From a bacterium (lineage in GTDB: Bacteria; AUK180), in assembly GCA_023133295.1 (NCBI GenBank), contig JAGLWT010000050.1, forward strand, positions 1 through 58,229: a stretch of DNA of 58,229 nucleotides, in the 5' to 3' direction. Position numbers and translations under genes: made by a program. Below, in pieces: positions 32,208 through 41,944 of this stretch. Position 1 is the first letter of the stretch. The number at the start of each line of letters is the position of its first letter. The notes beneath the pieces are model-generated. The model had not been told where the DNA came from. It did no database searches and saw only the letters and a program-made list of their open reading frames with translations.

Positions 32208-33377
32208 ATGAGATTTGCGCGCAGAATGGACAAATTGGGTGTCGTCGCCTCCTTTGAAGTGCTGCAGAAAGCCAAGCAAATGGAAGCTGAGGGCAGGGAT
32301 ATTATTCACCTTGAGATCGGAGAACCGGATTTTAAGACCGCTGACCATATCAAAGAAGCAGGGATACAGGCCATCAGGGATAATTATACTCATTACAGTG
32401 CCGCTTCCGGTTTCTGGGACCTTCGTGAGGCAATTGCCGAATATGAATCTAAATTCAAGGGGTTTGAGGTCTCTCCTGAAGAGGTGGTCGTCACATCCGG
32501 CGGTAAGCCGATCATGTACTATGCGATCACTCTTTTTTCTCAAAGAGGGGATGAAATACTGTCTCCTAACCCCGGTTATCCCGTCTATGAATCCATCATA
32601 CGCTTTTGCGGCGGCAAGCCGATCCCATTTCCTTTCCTGGGAATAAATGCTTTTAATTTTGACCCGGGACTTTTCAAGAGTCTGGTAACTCCCCGGACAA
32701 AAATGATAATACTCAATACGCCTTCAAATCCGACCGGTACTATCTTTACTCAAAAGGACTTGGAATTTATCGCGAAGATCGCGATAAGAAATGATCTGAT
32801 GGTTCTTTCCGACGAGATCTATTCACGAATAGTTTACGATGGCGAATTCAACTCCATAGCTGCTATCCCCGGTATGAAGGAGAGGACCATTGTCCTTGAC
32901 GGCCTTTCAAAATCACATGCGATGACAGGCTGGCGTCTGGGCTGGGGCATCATGCCCAAGAATATCTCAAATATGATGAATCGCCTTAACGGCAATATCA
33001 CCTCCTGCGCGTCGACCATTACTCAACGCGCCGCCATACAGGCGATCACAGGTGATCAAACCATGACACATGAAATGGTGAAGAAATTCCGTGAACGGAG
33101 AAACCTTATGGTGAAAGGCCTCAATAAGATCCCCGGATTCACTACCTTGAAACCATTCGGAGCATTCTATGTATTTCCAAATATCGAAGGTACCGGAATG
33201 CAGTCTCAAGTATTGGCTAATTTCCTTTTGGATAATGCCGGAGTCGCATTATTGCCCGGCACCGGTTTCGGCAAGTACGGTGAAGGTTATCTAAGGTTAT
33301 CCTACGCTAATTCAAGTGATAATATCCGGGCAGCTGTTAAAAGGATAGAGGACGCATTGCTGAACGGCAGAAAATAA
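32208..33377 (+). CDS. PLP-dependent aminotransferase, class I/II
   Basis: 389 residues. It transfers amino groups between amino and oxo acids in the cytoplasm. Fold type I motifs: LEIGEPDF near the N-terminus, YSAASGFWDLREAI, VTSGGKPIMYYA, NTPSNPTG (PLP-binding Asn), SDEIYSRIVYDG (Asp/Tyr pair) and the Schiff-base Lys K235 in DGLSKSHAMTGWRLGW. The C-terminal LRLSYANS holds the substrate carboxylate-binding Arg. It resembles the aspartate/alanine or aromatic aminotransferase group I-gamma. The specificity is not readable from sequence. A strong promoter and ribosome-binding site lie immediately upstream. Confidence 0.93.
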   Translation: MRFARRMDKLGVVASFEVLQKAKQMEAEGRDIIHLEIGEPDFKTADHIKEAGIQAIRDNYTHYSAASGFWDLREAIAEYESKFKGFEVSPEEVVVTSGGKPIMYYAITLFSQRGDEILSPNPGYPVYESIIRFCGGKPIPFPFLGINAFNFDPGLFKSLVTPRTKMIILNTPSNPTGTIFTQKDLEFIAKIAIRNDLMVLSDEIYSRIVYDGEFNSIAAIPGMKERTIVLDGLSKSHAMTGWRLGWGIMPKNISNMMNRLNGNITSCASTITQRAAIQAITGDQTMTHEMVKKFRERRNLMVKGLNKIPGFTTLKPFGAFYVFPNIEGTGMQSQVLANFLLDNAGVALLPGTGFGKYGEGYLRLSYANSSDNIRAAVKRIEDALLNGRK

Positions 33378-33411
33378 TTTCCTATTCTCAAATATTTACC
33401 AGGAGGGTGTT

Positions 33412-36400
33412 TTGAAATCATTTATCAGATCTCTTAGAGTTCTTACCATTGTATTATTCATTGTGATGCTTCTCGCAGGTTGCGGAAAAGCTAAAAAGAG
33501 TCCCGGAGATAAGAAGAAGCAAGCTGATTCCAAACAACGGATAAAGATCATTGCGGTAAAAGCGGAATCACTGAAGAGCGATGACCCTGTTGCAGTGGCA
33601 CACTTCAATAATCCCTTTAAAGGCCAGATACCTGATTATATCGATATAACCCTCACAAAGCCCTTGAAGGGTGTCGGTGATTTGAAGAGTAAATTGGCCA
33701 TATCCATTTCACCGAGTGCCGCTATCGATGTCAAAAGGGTATCGGATAATGAATTTCGGATCTTCTTCCCTTCGGGATTGCTGCATAAATACAGCAGTTA
33801 TACCTTTAAGATATTAGGCGGAGAATTCCGCCTTCATGTCCCCCAATTCAGGATGGAAGAGATCCGCCAGGACGCGCTGAAAAAGCCCGTCTTCAGAATA
33901 TCCTTCAATTCACCGGTAGATTCGTTTCAGCTCAAATCAGCCCTTCAGGTGAGTTATAAAGGAAAAACGGCCGCCCCTTTTCAGATAATTACAAAGGGCA
34001 GCGCTAAAAATCACAAGATAAAAACCACTAAGATATCACATGGAGAGCGGATACATTTTTTCATCAATGCCAGCCTCAGAGATAGTTACGGTAATTCTCT
34101 GGACCATCCATTTGAAGAAATGACCACGGTCAATCTGAGGCAGCTGCGCCTGTATATCGTGAATCACAAATTCAATACCAATGATGATTCCTTTGACCTT
34201 CTTTTTCAGATGCGTCAGGAAGACGCCAAAAATCCCGGTAAATACGAGCGTGGCAGAACCGGCCGATGGCGCCACAGTTATGTGCCGCCCGGCATCGATG
34301 CCGAGGTGTTCCAGAGATATCTGGAGATCGAACCCAAGGTTAAGTTCACCGTAATGTGTATAGACGACTGGTATCGGGTAAAAGGTGATTTCAAACCACA
34401 AACAGATTATCATATCACCGTAAAGAAGGGGCTTTACTCCAATGACGGCAAGGTAATGGAAAAGGACTATGATTTTAAGCATAAATTGGATAATTTCAAG
34501 ACCTCATTGCAGATCCTGTCCAAGGGACATATAGTACCAGAGATGTATGAGAATAAAATAAATCTGAAAACGGTCAATATCAAAGAAGCACGATTGAAGA
34601 TAAGGCAGATACATGAGCAGAACATCCATTTCTGGATCACCGATCAGAGAAATTATCCCGGAGGGAATATTTCGGATCAGATCTGTAATGAGATCATAAA
34701 ATTTGATTCGAAGCAGAACAAACCTCTCTTCTCTATACTGGACCTCAGTCAATTTATCCCTGAATCCGGAAGAGGTGTTTTCCAGATAAGCATTGATGGT
34801 ACATCCGGAGCAAGGGATAAGGTACAGCTCATAATGAGTGACCTTGCCATTAATTTGAAAAAGGAGTCCGCCGGTGGATATAAATTGTGGGTTCGTTCAT
34901 TCAAGGATATGAAATCCGTGTCGGGCGCCAAGGTCAAGGCTATGTCATACTCCAATGTGGTATTGGCTGAGAAGGATACCAATATGGAGGGTGAGGTGAT
35001 CTTTGACGGCATCAAAGCTAATATGTTCATCGTTTCCAAGGGTGACGATCTGAATTATATCACGATGGATGAGCCGGAAGTGGACCTCTCAATGCAGGAT
35101 ACCGGAGGCCAACCCTATTCCACAGAATCGTCCTACAGATGTTTCGTCTACACAGACAGAGGGGTTTACCGTCCCAATGATACGGCAAATATAACCATTC
35201 TCTTGAGAGACAAAGATGCCTGGGCGCCTTCTGAGGAATTCACCCTCACCGCAAAATTAGTAAATCCGCGGGGCAAGGTAATAGAGTCGCGTCTTCTCAA
35301 AGTAAATGATACCGGTATGGGGACATTCAATAAAGTATTCGGTAATTTCCCTGTTACCGGAAGTTATAGAGTTCAGATCTATTTCAAGAAGAAGATCATC
35401 GGCACCGGCAATTTTAAGGTAGAAGAATTCGTTCCCGAAAGAATTAAAGCGTCTATTTCTCCCGTAAAGAAGATATTCAGCGAGAAGGATGTAATCAAAT
35501 GGGATTTCAATGCTGACTTCCTCTTTGGTGCTCCCGCCGCTGATTCCAAATATGAGTTGGGCTTCTCTTATGTTCCAGTGGCTATCGTCTACGATGCCTT
35601 CCCCGGATTCCGTTTCGGTAAACATTTTGACCGCGCTCCCTCCAAAACCTATTTGGAAACGATCGAGGGCAAACTCAATAAAAAGGGAAAGGGTAATGCA
35701 GAGATAGATCTTGAGGATCAGGGTATAAAAGCCAAGACCCCCATGGATGTAACCGCCTCGCTTTCCGTTTTTGAAATGGGAAGCGGAAGGACGACGAGGG
35801 CATTTGCGAACGCACGGATCATTCCCGGGGATTTTCTCATCGGCGTAAAACCGGAAGTGAACAGCGTGGGCAGAGGCACAAAAGCGGCATTCCAAGGTGT
35901 CCTGGTAGATAGTTCCGGCAAATTGAAAAAATGGTCCAGAAAGATAGATATCAAGGTACAGAGGGTCCGCTATGAGTGGTATTACTATTATGATGAATAT
36001 ACTGATTACGGGTACAATTGGCAGTGGATGCCGTATAAGTATGTCGTGCAGCAGGAACAAATAGAAGCAAAGGACGGAAAATTCACATACACCCTCGACT
36101 CCGATTCCAATTGGGGGGCATATCTTATCTCATTCACTGATGAGAAAGGTAAAGTAATAACCGAGTACTTCATGCCCTGCCGATGGGAATGGAGGTATAG
36201 CAGGTATTATTCCTCACAGCGCGCCAATGAGCTGAGAAAATACCGTGACCCGGAATATCTGGAAGTAAGAACAGACAAAGACAAGTACAAAGAAGGCGAT
36301 CTCGTGAAGGTCTCGATCACTCCCAAATTTGACGGCCTCCTTCTGCTGTCCTTTGAAAGCGACCGTGTCCTTTTTTCAAAATGGCTTAAGGTCAAAGAAG

Positions 36401-38877
36401 GCAGGAATGATATAGAATTCAAGATCAAGGACTATATTCCCAATGGGTATATCGTGGCTCACTTTTTCCGTGATTCTCCCACAAAGGACTCCGACGGTTT
36501 TCAGCCCTTCCATGCGATCGGAGTGAAGAATATCACTATTGAGCCTGAAAAACATACACTTCAGCTGGAGATGGAGGTTCCAGAAAAAATACTGCCTAAT
36601 TCCGAACTTACTGTTACCGTCAAGGTGCCTGCATCGGAAAAAAAGGCCTATGTAACAATATCCGCGGTGGATGAAGGCATACTTCAATTGACCTCATTCA
36701 AGACCCCTGACCCCACAAAGTTCTTTTTCGCCAAGAGGGCTTTGGGTGTAAATTCTTATGCAAATTACGGATGGCTCATGGGCAGGCCGTCAAAAGAAGA
36801 ACTCAGCGGAGGTGATGCTGATAGTGCCGGTGTGGGACCACAGGGGAAACAGAGGGTTTCTCCGGTAAGGATCGTATCGCTCTGGTCAGGAATTCTACCC
36901 TTTGACAAGGGAAAAGCAGAGATCACTTTCAAGGTTCCATATTTCAACGGCTCTCTGAGGATTATGGCTCTCGCTTCCAGCGAAAAGCGTTTCGCAAGTG
37001 AGGAGAAAACTACCATAGTAAGAGATCCTCTGGTGATGATGCCTTCTGTCCCGCGCTTTCTTACCATAGGCGATAAGATCAGGATCCCTGTCAGTATAAC
37101 CAATATGACCGGTAAAAAGGGTCAGATCACATATAAGCTAAGTGTTGAGGGCGGAGCTACTCTGGAAGGAGAGGATTCCCGTTTGGTAGAGTTGGGAAAG
37201 GAAGATTCACATATAGAGTACTTTACGATCGATGTGCAGGAGCTTGCCGGTACGGTAAAACTGAATTTCCAGGCTGCCGGAAATGGTGCCATTACCTCGG
37301 ATACCATAGAGATACCGATAATCCCGCCGCTCTTTCAGCAAACCAAGATAAAAAGGGTTAAACTTGCCAAGGGAACAAATAATATTTCACAGTATTTCAC
37401 TGGCTGGGTCCCCGAGTATGAAATGGATACCATTTTAGTCAATCCGGTAGGGTTCTTGAACGGAATAATGGCTATAAAGCGCCTTGTGCGCTATCCTTAC
37501 GGATGTATAGAGCAGACCACTTCAGCAACATTCCCGCTTCTGTATATAAGCGATATTCTTGATTCGATCGACCCGGAGATCCTGAAGGGCCGTGATGTTC
37601 ACAAGATGGTGATGCAGGGCATAGGAAAGGTGATCTCTATGCAGCAGCTTTCCGGTGGATTCTCCTATTGGCCAGGCGGGCGAAGAGTCTCGGAGTGGTC
37701 CAGTATTTATGCCACCCATATGCTCTTAGAGGCGTCAAAAGCGGGTTATGCGGTCCCGAAAGAGGTCTTGGATTCCGCATTGAATTATGTTCAGGACATG
37801 GCCTTCTATTACAATTACCGGAATTATAAAGCATATAGCTATTATGTGCTTGCCCTTGCAGGAAAGAAGAATGTTAACCGGATAAGAAAAGCGATCAAAA
37901 ATATCAGGAAATATTCAAAGGAAACACGCAGTGAGGAATTATTTCTCCTTTCCGCGGCATTGATCCTATCAGGTGAGAAAAGCGAAGGCATGAAATTAAT
38001 AACCCCGCTTTTTAACGATATACCAGAATTCAAAAGGTATCCGAATAAGAATTTCTATTCAACCCTGAGGTATCTTGGACTGAAGCTTTTCATCATGGAA
38101 GAGATCGATCCGGCGGGGGACTGGGGACAATCAACCGCAGAAGCTATCGCCAGAATGCTTGACCGTTTTACCCGGTATTATTACTATACGACACAGGAAT
38201 TGGCGTGGAGTGTCTGCGGACTAGGCAAACGCCTGCATAATATGGGTGATCAAAGGGTGAAAAAGGCAACTCTCATAGCCGCGGATAAGAAATATCCCCT
38301 GAAGAAGTGTAATGCAGGACTGGTCCTTTCCGGTACGGGCTTCTCCGGAATGAGCCCGCTTGAGTTAAATACGGACGGTGCGGGCTATGCATATCTGAGC
38401 ACCACCGGCTATCCGCTTGATTTTAGTAGAAAGGTGGATTATAACGGCTTGAAGGTAAAGGTGATCGCGAAAGATATTAAAGGCAATCCTGTTCAATTGA
38501 CCACTGGTGTCAAGATCGGCGATCTCATCGTATTTCATGTATCCATTGAGAACCTCGCTTCATCCAAGCTGAATGATGTGGCTCTGACCGTGCGCATCCC
38601 TTCCGGCTTTGACATTGAGAATCCGCGCCTGAAGGGCGGCCATGTTATTTCGTGGGTAAATGAGGATACATTGTGGAATTACGAGCATATGGATATCAGG
38701 GATGAGAGAATACAGCTCTTTGGGGATCTCCCATACCATCAGACAAAACATATATACTTTGCCGTTCGCGCTTCGTTTTCGGGTGGATTTACGATGCCCG
38801 GCGCATCCGCGGAAGTGATGTATGATCCTCAGTATTATTATTTCGGAGAGCTTGCTGATGTAAATATTGGAGAGTAG
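33412..38877 (+). CDS. Alpha-2-macroglobulin family lipoprotein with thioester motif
   Basis: 1821 residues from a TTG start preceded by AGGAGGG at 33401. A lipobox (LLAGC, Cys about residue 24) anchors it in the envelope. Multiple MG-type beta-sandwich domains follow, including FVYTDRGVYRPNDTANI and ISAVDEGILQLT, the bait-region-like VSPVRIVSLWSG, and the thioester motif YGCIEQTTS (C1365, Q1368). The alpha/alpha toroid and receptor-binding-like domain complete the fold. Bacterial alpha-2-macroglobulins trap attacking proteases in the periplasm. PBP1C follows two bases after the stop codon, the classic yfhM-pbpC pairing, in which the inhibitor protects while the synthase repairs the wall. The intact Cys/Gln suggests a working thioester form. 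Confidence 0.94.
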   Translation: MKSFIRSLRVLTIVLFIVMLLAGCGKAKKSPGDKKKQADSKQRIKIIAVKAESLKSDDPVAVAHFNNPFKGQIPDYIDITLTKPLKGVGDLKSKLAISISPSAAIDVKRVSDNEFRIFFPSGLLHKYSSYTFKILGGEFRLHVPQFRMEEIRQDALKKPVFRISFNSPVDSFQLKSALQVSYKGKTAAPFQIITKGSAKNHKIKTTKISHGERIHFFINASLRDSYGNSLDHPFEEMTTVNLRQLRLYIVNHKFNTNDDSFDLLFQMRQEDAKNPGKYERGRTGRWRHSYVPPGIDAEVFQRYLEIEPKVKFTVMCIDDWYRVKGDFKPQTDYHITVKKGLYSNDGKVMEKDYDFKHKLDNFKTSLQILSKGHIVPEMYENKINLKTVNIKEARLKIRQIHEQNIHFWITDQRNYPGGNISDQICNEIIKFDSKQNKPLFSILDLSQFIPESGRGVFQISIDGTSGARDKVQLIMSDLAINLKKESAGGYKLWVRSFKDMKSVSGAKVKAMSYSNVVLAEKDTNMEGEVIFDGIKANMFIVSKGDDLNYITMDEPEVDLSMQDTGGQPYSTESSYRCFVYTDRGVYRPNDTANITILLRDKDAWAPSEEFTLTAKLVNPRGKVIESRLLKVNDTGMGTFNKVFGNFPVTGSYRVQIYFKKKIIGTGNFKVEEFVPERIKASISPVKKIFSEKDVIKWDFNADFLFGAPAADSKYELGFSYVPVAIVYDAFPGFRFGKHFDRAPSKTYLETIEGKLNKKGKGNAEIDLEDQGIKAKTPMDVTASLSVFEMGSGRTTRAFANARIIPGDFLIGVKPEVNSVGRGTKAAFQGVLVDSSGKLKKWSRKIDIKVQRVRYEWYYYYDEYTDYGYNWQWMPYKYVVQQEQIEAKDGKFTYTLDSDSNWGAYLISFTDEKGKVITEYFMPCRWEWRYSRYYSSQRANELRKYRDPEYLEVRTDKDKYKEGDLVKVSITPKFDGLLLLSFESDRVLFSKWLKVKEGRNDIEFKIKDYIPNGYIVAHFFRDSPTKDSDGFQPFHAIGVKNITIEPEKHTLQLEMEVPEKILPNSELTVTVKVPASEKKAYVTISAVDEGILQLTSFKTPDPTKFFFAKRALGVNSYANYGWLMGRPSKEELSGGDADSAGVGPQGKQRVSPVRIVSLWSGILPFDKGKAEITFKVPYFNGSLRIMALASSEKRFASEEKTTIVRDPLVMMPSVPRFLTIGDKIRIPVSITNMTGKKGQITYKLSVEGGATLEGEDSRLVELGKEDSHIEYFTIDVQELAGTVKLNFQAAGNGAITSDTIEIPIIPPLFQQTKIKRVKLAKGTNNISQYFTGWVPEYEMDTILVNPVGFLNGIMAIKRLVRYPYGCIEQTTSATFPLLYISDILDSIDPEILKGRDVHKMVMQGIGKVISMQQLSGGFSYWPGGRRVSEWSSIYATHMLLEASKAGYAVPKEVLDSALNYVQDMAFYYNYRNYKAYSYYVLALAGKKNVNRIRKAIKNIRKYSKETRSEELFLLSAALILSGEKSEGMKLITPLFNDIPEFKRYPNKNFYSTLRYLGLKLFIMEEIDPAGDWGQSTAEAIARMLDRFTRYYYYTTQELAWSVCGLGKRLHNMGDQRVKKATLIAADKKYPLKKCNAGLVLSGTGFSGMSPLELNTDGAGYAYLSTTGYPLDFSRKVDYNGLKVKVIAKDIKGNPVQLTTGVKIGDLIVFHVSIENLASSKLNDVALTVRIPSGFDIENPRLKGGHVISWVNEDTLWNYEHMDIRDERIQLFGDLPYHQTKHIYFAVRASFSGGFTMPGASAEVMYDPQYYYFGELADVNIGE

Positions 38878-38879
38878 AT

Positions 38880-41153
38880 TTGTCGAAACGGGTTATTTAT
38901 TCCGCCATCATTATATCGGTGGTGCTCTTCATGCTCCCATGGGTGATACCATTGCCTGCGGGGCTCTTTCCACCCCGGTCCGCGGTAGTGAGATATTCAA
39001 ATGGAAGGCCTGCGTCGATCTATCTCGCGGCTGATGAACAGCTGCGCATCTTCACTTCATATGAAAAGTTGCCTGAGGAGCTCATTGAGAGTATACTGAT
39101 CAAGGAGGACAGGTATTTCTTTTATCATCCCGGGTTCAATCCCGTTTCTTTGATCAAGGCCGCTTTGCGATATATCAAAGCCGGCCGCATTATCAACGGC
39201 GGTTCCACCATTACGATGCAATTAGCGAGGATATGCGAACCGAAGGAAAGAACGATACCGTCAAAAATATGTGAGATCCTGCGCGCCATACAATATGAGA
39301 TCCGTTTTTCAAAGAAAGATATCCTTGAGATGTATCTGAATCTGGCTCCGTTCGGCGGAAATAATGTCGGCGCCGCCGCGGGCGCTATGCGATATTTTGG
39401 AACACCTATAGAAGAATTGGACCTGCCGACCGCTGCCGCTTTGGCAAATCTTCCTCAGATCCCGGGTATCGACCTTTTCAAACATCCCGATCTTATAAAG
39501 CGTAAAAGAAACCGAATATTGAAAGATCTGTACCGGAAGAAAAAGATCTCAAAAGATAAATACACCGATGCTGTAAACTCTTCTCTGGAGATGGGATATT
39601 ATTCCCTGCTACGCGGTATGCCGCATATTTCGGACGAGATGCGGCTTTCCTATCCGGGAAGCGATACCGTGACCACTATTGAAAGGGGGAAACAGGAATT
39701 CTGTCAGAGCGTTCTCGGGAAGTTCAAGACAGAGTATTCCTTCCGCGGAATTACCAATGCGTCCGTAATAGTTATTGAAAAGGGATCGGGAAAGATCGTT
39801 TCCGCCGTGGGCTCTATGGATTATTATGACATCAGCATTTCCGGCCAGGTCCGAGGGTATTCGGCCCTGCGCCAGCCCGGGTCCACGCTGAAGCCCTTCT
39901 TATATGCCTCCGCTCTTGATGGCGGGATAATAACTCCAGATACTGTACTTCTGGATATTCCCACTGTTTACGGTAGTTTTTCCCCGTCCAATTTCAGCGG
40001 AGAGTACAGCGGCCTGGTGAAAGCGGAATTTGCCCTGAGCAATTCGCTGAACATACCCTTTGTGCGGCTGCTTCATACTTATGGAATAAGTGATTTCATT
40101 GAGAAACTGCGGGACGGGGGTATCTCGACCCTATCCTCCAGAAAAGGGTATTACGGATTATCGCTTATTCTGGGTGCCTGTGATATATCTTTAATGGAAT
40201 TGACGGATCTTTACCGTGCCCTGGCAAATGACGGTAATTATTCAAGGGCCTCGTTTCTCGAAAATGATATTGAAGATGATTCCGTCGGAATATTTTCGTC
40301 CGGGGCAGTTTATCTCACCTCTCAAGCTCTTTCCATAAAGCAGAATCCCGATATCCCATCAGAGTTCTCCCATAAACATTTCGTCAGGAAAATATGCTGG
40401 AAGACGGGAACGAGTCAGAATTATAAGGATGCCTGGACCATCGGCTACGGGGAGAAGTATGTTGTAGGGGTCTGGGTAGGTAATTTCAATGGCGCAAGCT
40501 CCCAAGACCTGATAGGAGTTGCTGCCGCCGCCCCCATATTTTTTGAGATAATGGAAGGGCTCGAGGGTAGGGATTCAGGAGAAGTCCTGGAATCTCCGGA
40601 GGATCTGAAAACAGTTGAAATATGCTCTCTTTCGGGCAAGATCATCACGGACGCTTGCCCGGATATGGTATTGACGCAGATCCCGAAGAATGCGCATTTC
40701 GCTGAAACATGTGATCTTCACAAGAAGTATTTGATCGAGAAAAAAAGCGGGCTTCGTATAACATCCATCTTTCCCGGATTAGGTGAGCTTGAGGTGAGAA
40801 AATATGTCCAATATCCGCCACAAGTCAGAGATCATATTTACTCAGGCAGTATTTTGAAAAGTATACCTTCCGTTCATCCAAAATGCGTGAATAGAAGGGT
40901 GTTCGGCGGTATCAAGATCATTTCACCCGTATCCAAGAGGGTGTATCGGGGTTCTACGGGCGGTGTTATCCCGCTCAAGGCCGTATGTAGAACTGGCCGG
41001 TCAACGGAGTATTTCTGGTTCATAGACGGCGAATTCATCATGAAGACCACGCCTGCTGAAGATGGGTTCTGGGAACTCAAAAAGGGAGAACACCGCATTG
41101 AAGTTACCGATGATCTCGGCGGATATTTCGTATTGGATTTTGTTGTTTTATAA
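38880..41153 (+). CDS. pbpC: Penicillin-binding protein 1C
   Basis: 757 residues from a TTG start (GGAGAG in the end of the preceding gene). An N-terminal membrane helix (about 5-25) leads to the GT51 transglycosylase (ILIKEDRYFFYHPGFNP with the catalytic Glu, GGSTITMQLARI). The transpeptidase has S335-x-x-K338 in QPGSTLKPFLYAS, SNSLN, and KTGTS at 508-512. The C-terminal BiPBP_C domain (after about 670, ISPVSKRVYR, ending GGYFVLDFVVL) is typical of PBP1C. It polymerises and crosslinks peptidoglycan in the periplasm. It is coupled to the alpha-2-macroglobulin gene. Confidence 0.95.
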   Translation: MSKRVIYSAIIISVVLFMLPWVIPLPAGLFPPRSAVVRYSNGRPASIYLAADEQLRIFTSYEKLPEELIESILIKEDRYFFYHPGFNPVSLIKAALRYIKAGRIINGGSTITMQLARICEPKERTIPSKICEILRAIQYEIRFSKKDILEMYLNLAPFGGNNVGAAAGAMRYFGTPIEELDLPTAAALANLPQIPGIDLFKHPDLIKRKRNRILKDLYRKKKISKDKYTDAVNSSLEMGYYSLLRGMPHISDEMRLSYPGSDTVTTIERGKQEFCQSVLGKFKTEYSFRGITNASVIVIEKGSGKIVSAVGSMDYYDISISGQVRGYSALRQPGSTLKPFLYASALDGGIITPDTVLLDIPTVYGSFSPSNFSGEYSGLVKAEFALSNSLNIPFVRLLHTYGISDFIEKLRDGGISTLSSRKGYYGLSLILGACDISLMELTDLYRALANDGNYSRASFLENDIEDDSVGIFSSGAVYLTSQALSIKQNPDIPSEFSHKHFVRKICWKTGTSQNYKDAWTIGYGEKYVVGVWVGNFNGASSQDLIGVAAAAPIFFEIMEGLEGRDSGEVLESPEDLKTVEICSLSGKIITDACPDMVLTQIPKNAHFAETCDLHKKYLIEKKSGLRITSIFPGLGELEVRKYVQYPPQVRDHIYSGSILKSIPSVHPKCVNRRVFGGIKIISPVSKRVYRGSTGGVIPLKAVCRTGRSTEYFWFIDGEFIMKTTPAEDGFWELKKGEHRIEVTDDLGGYFVLDFVVL

Positions 41154-41222
41154 AGGTACAATAAAAATGGCAGGCATCACTTAACATTTCGATATTATGC
41201 TGCGGTCACCAGGAGATTATGG

Positions 41223-41913
41223 ATGGATCATAGAAAACTTGAGAATGGAATTGAGATTATTGGATTTAAAAAAAAGGAATGAACAATTATTAAAAATTAT
41301 TCTGGTCGCTTCTTTGCCTGAAAAGAAGATGGAATACGAGGGATTTAAACATTTTCTTGAGCACATGGCGTTTGGAGGAAGTAAAAAATTAAAATCTACT
41401 GAATTAAATGTAAAGTCATATCAATTGGGTGGAATAATGGGTGCTTTTACTGGCTCGGAATTTATGGGCTTTCATTTGGAAATATTTAAAAAGGATTTTA
41501 ATTTGATGCTTGAATATCTAAATCAAATTGTTTTTCATCCAACCTATCCTGATAAAAAAATAGTTAAAGAAAAGATTCGTATGATAGATGAAATAATGGG
41601 TAATTTAACCCGTGAGTCGGGATATTTAACAATAAAGTACATGGATATACTATATAGAGATTCAATTTATGATTATTGGGGTATGGGTCTTGCTACACAT
41701 ATAAAAAAAATTACAAGAGATGATTTGTTAGCATTTCACAGAAAATATTTTAATGCTCAAAATACAAAAATATTTTATTATCTGTCCCTTGGTCTTGATA
41801 TTGATTATATAAATAATTATATGGACTATATAAATGCTGTTACTCTAAATGATATAAAAAGAGTATCAAAAATTGCCATAAGTAGTGAGAAGTTTGTTGA
41901 AGTGATTATATGA
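41223..41913 (+). pseudogene. M16 (insulinase-type) peptidase remnant, frameshifted and internally deleted
   Basis: From the ATG at 41223 (AGGAG at 41211) the frame reads MDHRKLENGIEIIGFKKKE and stops. The M16 frame resumes one base over after an A8 run (41268-41275): LVASLPEKKMEYEGFKHFLEHMAFGG, given here as LVASLPEKK and FKHFLEHMAFGG, with the HxxEH zinc motif. After FHRKYFNAQNTKI the sequence jumps to YYLSLGLDIDYINNY...VTLNDIKRVSKIA, the normal end of the second M16 half, so well over 100 residues are missing. An alternative ATG at 41197 gives one open frame but lacks a ribosome-binding site and the conserved N-terminus. The DNA is much richer in A+T than the flanking pbpC gene. A 12-codon frame (41910-41948) bridges it to the next gene. 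Confidence 0.75.
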
Positions 41914-41944
41914 AACATTTTGTAAAAGCGATAACAGGAACATT

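Noticed and set aside
32089..32211. A 40-codon frame before the aminotransferase ending in an ATGA overlap
   Set aside because: It has no clear ribosome-binding site and contains the -35 and -10 boxes of the aminotransferase promoter; probably chance.
35257..36060. A 267-codon minus-strand frame inside the alpha-2-macroglobulin gene
   Set aside because: The plus strand clearly encodes the macroglobulin domains here; the reverse frame has no motif or start signal.
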